Below, piece after piece: positions 59,701 to 64,000 of a DNA stretch of 64,000 bases. The notes below the pieces were generated by a model. That model worked only from the letters and a program-made list of their open reading frames with translations. It was not told the DNA's origin and made no database searches. Within the stretch, counting starts at the first letter, position 1. Each line of letters opens with the position of its first letter. The stretch is from Paramacrobiotus metropolitanus (Eukaryota; Tardigrada; Eutardigrada; Parachela; Macrobiotidae): positions 806,001-870,000 of the forward strand of contig NW_026570245.1 in NCBI RefSeq assembly GCF_019649055.1, given 5' to 3'. A program made the translations under genes and the position numbers.

Positions 59701-60522
59701 CTTACCACGCCAGCCCAGTCGACGCACGATGAGGGTGAATCCTACGGAGTCGGAGATGAATTTGACGATGACTTGGCTAATGAAGTGGAGACACGCCTGA
59801 TAATGTCGTGCATGTGCACGGTGCGAGCCAAATACGATTCACCACTGGCATCGGTATGGTTAGCGTGGGATGTTGCACCATCCGTTTCGTTTTGCAGTAC
59901 ATACAGTGATGAAGTTTCTGCTGTAGCTCGAACTCATACTGCGTATGGAAGATAAGATGAATCGGCATCTGGTCTGCGATTTTGATGAAGAGATCGAATC
60001 AGCGGATATCTTGGCGGAAGAGCTAATGGAATATGGACTGATTAATGAAGTAAGAAGACTAAGATCATTGGAATCCAATCTTTTTCATCCGTTCTGAAAA
60101 TTAATGGAAAATGTGTTTTGCAGCAAGATCTGAACAAGATGAGCGGTCTAATCGAAAGTACTCTGCGGACTAATCGCAGTCGCAAGAACGAGCATATCAT
60201 GGGCGGATACATCAACGGCGACAAAACCGTTCCGGTGATGAACGGGGATGAACTGGGGGAATTTGGCAGTATCAGCGGATATTCCCGTCCCGTTGGTTCA
60301 CAGCTGACCAGTGGAGAGAACGCGTGGGACGTGGTAGTGCGATCCCCGGTGACGACATTCAACGCCCTGCCCTCCGCAACAGCGCCCCAGACGGCGGTGA
60401 CCAATGTGACGGTGTCGGTGAACGCTAATGGACCGAGTCCGTCGGCATTGACAGTGAACGTTGGTGTTGCCGCGCTGGTCGATCACGGAGGGGCGTTGTT
60501 GCCGAACGGACACAGTGTGTAG
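56761..60522 (+). CDS. NRBP1: nuclear receptor-binding protein (NRBP) pseudokinase
   Basis: Twelve exons: 56761-57444, 57511-57633, 57803-57910, 58122-58324, 58408-58502, 58567-58656, 58734-58792, 58860-59220, 59283-59473, 59662-59853, 59927-60049, 60124-60522. The long Pro/Ala/Thr-rich N-terminus (about 220 residues) ends SPCGRYHKRRERV. The kinase fold follows: VPGIDAAFLAMDTDEGKEVVWNEV, RFHRWWTDI, FITEHISSGSLNHFI. Key catalytic residues are missing: the HRD motif is HGN, DFG is GCVAPD, and no VAIK lysine is seen, as in NRBP, so it is a scaffold rather than an active kinase. LLFHPAFFEVPPLKQIAA and the DLDKYLEDIRQGVYPLTATG segment confirm the family. The C-terminal helices (MEDKMNRHLVCD) and a Val/Ala-rich tail end at 60522. 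I use NRBP1 for the single invertebrate NRBP. Confidence 0.93.
58683..58718. repeat. short tandem duplication in NRBP intron 6
   Basis: GGGTTATTTAAAATCG occurs at 58683-58698 and again at 58703-58718, a 20-bp period, within the intron between exons 6 and 7. Confidence 0.85.
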
Positions 60523-61044
60523 TTGCTGGTCCATTGCGTTACTGTGCTGACTGGCTGTCCCCGATGTTGTGGTTGATCTGAGCTGTTTCCCTTTTGGCTT
60601 TCGTTTATGTTAGTTCCTGCGCTCCCTTTTTATCTGTGAAACGGCAGCTTGTGGGTCCATGGATTGGCCGGGTTTGTTGTGAGAATATAAGTCGGGTTGG
60701 GCGTTATTTTTGGCTTTAGTGGTTGACTAAATGCGCTGAAGTGGTCGCTTGAGTGAACTGACTGTACTGCCTAGTTGCGGCCGATGACCTTGAACAGTTT
60801 AGTAAAGTGAACCAATTCAGTTGTGAAATTTCAGTTGAAGCTCTGCAAAAGTTGTTACATGGACTATAGTGAGACTGTGAGATACAGCGTTGGAAATTAT
60901 TGGACTAAATTAAAAAGGAAAGGTGGATTTTATTAATTTTTATGTCGATTTGCCTGGTTCCACTTTTACGTCTCTGATCAATTACAATGACTAGGCTCAT
61001 AACCACTCATTATACTCGTGTGTCACGAACAAGGAAATCTGTAA
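60523..61044. other. 3' UTR and intergenic spacer
   Basis: Lies between NRBP and the fucosyltransferase, same strand. GT-rich, with no further coding signal. Confidence 0.5.
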
Positions 61045-62722
61045 ATGGGAAGAGTTCGATTGTTATTACTTGTAGGAGGTATTGCGCTAGCAATTTTGCT
61101 CTTTGCATTTTATACCAGATTGCACGTTATGCTTTTCCCATATCCTTACTACCGGCATCGGCGCTTGCTGCACAGCGCGGGATTGCTCTCACCACCAGCA
61201 CAAGGTGATCCGCGTTTTTCGGATGTCCTACGGAAAAATTTCGATTATGTATTTGAAAATCCAGAGGTATTTCACTGATTTAATGGATTGCAGAGTAATA
61301 ATTCCCCTGCTTTGTGTTGTCAGTTGGCAATAATGTGTCGAACTTTTCCACCAAAAAAATTATGAGGTCTTTTGAAATTTGATTCATCTTCATACTTCAC
61401 GCAAATTAAGCTATTTTACTCGTAGCACCGATATCGCTGCTGACTTGTCAGCGACTGCATATGTACCTGATACCTATAAGCGATAAAAAGACGCTTGTGT
61501 GCTCAAAGTTTTTCATTGCATACTTGCAAACGAGTTCATTAACTTGTAAGTAATTCAGGTATTTTCTGACCTTATAATTTTTACTAAGAACCTGCGTTAC
61601 ACTAGTAGTGGATATTGATTTTTTCGCTCACCATTTGATGCACTCTTATGTTATATTTTTCTTCAGCTGGATAGTTTTAGGAAACTATATGCCTCGTCTT
61701 CCAGTTCGTGCGACAGCACGAACAGCCCTCCAAAAATCAGCACAGTGTTATTGGGCAGCAAATCTTTCGGTGGTTTCGGATCAGCTTTTAACAACGCTGT
61801 AAACATTTTTCTTTTCGCGATCACACCCGGAATCCAGCGCACCTTTCATATCGTTAACTACAACTGGTCTTACACCGATCTGGGAAAATTGTTCATCGAT
61901 TTCACAGTCAACACAACATGCGCTATTTACACGCAGTTCGCGACAGGGCAAAACGAACTCTTAGAAAAGAACAAATTTTCGCTAGCGCTGACAACGAACC
62001 GCGCCTTCCCCATTCGGCTGATCGGCCCTGATGACCTTTACATCATATACCACGGACCTCACCATTATCAGCAACTGGACCAGGTCAAACGTGGCATTCG
62101 GCATTTGGTCACTATTCGCGGATTTGATGAAGTCTTTCGTCAGAAATCTCTTATAATGCGCGCATTATGGAATCCTGTACCGGCATTCAAAACCCTGATA
62201 TTTGGTTTATACGAAGCGGTTCAACGGTTCGGATGTTATTATGCCGTGCACTTACGGCGCGGGGATAAGTTATCCACTCACGAAATGCGGCATATTTCAG
62301 CGGGAATGTATTATCAATCGGTTATGAATACTTGCCGGCAACAAAGCGCCATGTGTTGCACAAACCTGTTTGTTGTGTACGATGACCGGAAGCTGTACAA
62401 TGAATTTCACCAAATGTCCGCTAAAAAATTTCGCGTTTTCGACTTGGGTAAGCTACTAGCAATGGAAAAAAAGTCCCGTTATGATTATACGATAGAACTG
62501 AATGGTATGAATGTGTATGATGTGTTAAAGGACAATCAATCACAGTGGTTCATACATACGCGAGAAGTTATCGTGTCCATTACCTTGTTGTCACTTGCTG
62601 ATCATGTTTTTTGTACATTCTCCTCAAATTTTTGCCGTGTTGTTGCTTTGCTCAGAGGAAACCGTTGTGGTTTTGATACTTTACATTCTCTTGACACGTC
62701 CTGGCATAAAAGTTTGGAATAG
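61045..62722 (+). CDS. GT23-type (FUT8-like) fucosyltransferase
   Basis: Two exons, 61045-61266 and 61667-62722; 425 residues. It is a type II membrane protein: a short basic N-terminus (MGRVR), one membrane helix (LLLLVGGIALAILLFAFY), a stem, then a Golgi-lumen catalytic domain. Family signs: KSFGGFGSAFNNAVNIFLFA with GIQRTFHIVNYNWSY (as in FUT8), YYAVHLRRGDKLSTHE (the HxRRxDK donor-binding motif), and LLSLADHVFCTFSSNFCRVV followed by TLHSLD. It should use GDP-fucose, probably in alpha-1,6 linkage to glycans, but that linkage is inferred from family. It lacks the C-terminal SH3 domain and N-terminal coiled coil of vertebrate FUT8, so the acceptor may differ. AATAAA lies at 62912-62917. Confidence 0.85.
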
Positions 62723-64000
62723 CTTTATACTGCAGCTGACATTGCGATTAAAGGTTGAATTAAATGTTCTTTCCTTTTTTCTTCCGTACGTTCAGAGGTT
62801 TTTAGAAAAAACCTGGGAGTAGTAACAAATTAGCTATGCATATAATGAATGGCCACCAGATATAATTTTACAGATTTCTACTCATGATCATAACTTATAG
62901 GATTCAGCGTCAATAAAAAAACAGTCAACAGCTTGAAATCTACGTAGAATATAATCGATACAATACTATTATATTCTCTGCGTGTAACCGGTTTATGTAA
63001 ATAAAGTATTTGCGTGCGTAATGCGTATTAAACATTTCGCACAAACAAAAACGTTCAATATATATGTCTACATTTATAACTGTAAGAAGGATCCGGAAGC
63101 ACAACTTGTCAACAACTCCAGGTTGCCGGTGCCACTTTATTCCACCAGTTTTCAATTTATACGGGTAAAAACCGTTACTGCAATATTATGCGTACGTATA
63201 ATTATATAGATTTTCATTCTTCGTGCTATTACATGATTTAACGGATGGGTGTGTCTCCATAAATCAGATTTCGAGAGATATAGAACTACTATAGCAGATT
63301 GCGCAGATTTAGCATCGTTTTACTAGTTTGTTTATTGAATTTTTATGTATATTTACATACGTATCCATGTTGAGGAAAGGTCCGCCGTGGTGCACTGTTG
63401 TAAACGGACTATGCAAAATATATGTTAATTGATGTTGGGAATTCGCGCCAGTTGGCCGGTTGGCTAGTTGTGCAATCAGCCTCAACATGGAGCATCGGTA
63501 GACGTAAATACCGGATAATTGGCACAACAGACTCACAATCTGGCTGTAAAAAAGGGCGGTGTAGCATTGACTTTTATCGTTTAACACTGTCTACACTCGG
63601 ACAATGGATTTTCCGCTTTCGCTACGGATTATTGGAAGTTTACCTTTGACTACAAAAAAGACGCTGACAAATTTACTTCGTGTACGAACAGCTGTTGCTA
63701 ACTCAGCAAAATAGGTAGTATCTGTGACGAATTTTGCTGTCAAACATACATTTATAATGCAAAATTGCACTATTAAATCAATAATAGTGCTCCACAAAGC
63801 AATAAAATCAAGAAATAAGAAAATATCGGCACATTCCGCGACTAGCCAATGTCCAATGGAGAGTAACAGTGCGCTTCCCGTTAGTCTCGGTACGCGATAA
63901 CTGATTGGGTGCGCCAATGCCCAATGGCTTTTGCATTTGCGCATCGCCGGACGCCGCATTCCGCTATCGCAGTGCCATACCGATTGCGGAAGAACAAATA
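62723..64000. other. no gene seen
   Basis: After the fucosyltransferase poly(A) signal I see no supported exon. Open frames at 63309-63587 and 63591-63959 (minus) have no family resemblance or splice context. Confidence 0.45.

Noticed and set aside
59906-59926. Stop codon (TAG) in the NRBP C-terminal exon
   Set aside because: The TAG is part of a good acceptor (TTTCTGCTGTAG); starting the exon at 59927 gives an open, conserved frame in phase with the previous exon.
1-64000. CRISPR arrays, operons, ribosome-binding sites, prophage or other bacterial systems
   Set aside because: The window is spliced animal DNA; no spaced repeats, operon spacing or bacterial gene starts were seen.

Overview
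This window looks like nuclear DNA from a compact invertebrate animal genome. Genes are broken by many short GT-AG introns (often 55-80 bp), there are no operons, and the set includes animal-specific proteins (ZMYND11, NRBP, class A GPCRs) together with the ciliary protein IFT122. The small introns and the expanded, unusual GPCRs would fit a tardigrade or another small ecdysozoan. That placement is inference; no sequence here proves it.

Layout. 1-7.5 kb: no intact gene. Exon-like pieces of a von Willebrand A (VWA) plus Cache protein resembling calcium-channel alpha2/delta, with in-frame stops and a partly duplicated segment, plus one unassigned exon and a tRNA-like Pol III unit (7539). 7.9-17.3 kb, plus strand: RAB18, an annexin, tRNA-Trp(CCA), a BSD-domain gene (BSDC1-like). 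17.7-27.1 kb: a receptor cluster with an intact GPCR (minus), a dead GPCR (minus), a multi-pass membrane gene (plus) and another intact GPCR (plus). 27.5-29.2 kb: a plant/bacterial-type UDP-glycosyltransferase (minus). 29.7-30.6 kb: a mariner-like non-autonomous element. 30.8-37.3 kb: importin-7/8 (minus, about 24 exons) carrying a hAT-type MITE in an intron. 37.5-38.0 kb: a third inverted-repeat element. 39.0-44.5 kb: IFT122 (plus). 45.2-46.9 kb: UBA5 (plus). 47.4-52.1 kb: ZMYND11 (minus). 53.5-56.0 kb: a BTB-BACK-Kelch gene (minus). 56.8-60.5 kb: NRBP pseudokinase (plus). 61.0-62.7 kb: a GT23 fucosyltransferase (plus). 62.7-64 kb: no gene seen.

The housekeeping genes do unrelated jobs: lipid-droplet/ER traffic (RAB18), nuclear import (importin-7/8), intraflagellar transport (IFT122), UFMylation (UBA5), chromatin reading (ZMYND11), ubiquitin-ligase adaptation (Kelch) and glycosylation (UGT, fucosyltransferase). 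I found no co-functional cluster and no convincing new multi-gene system. The most unusual material is the three TIR elements, the GPCR pseudogene with two exact disabling stops, the decayed VWA-Cache locus, and four otherwise well-conserved genes that each seem to be one base short of a continuous frame or of a canonical splice site. That last pattern points either to homopolymer errors in the assembly or to unusual introns.
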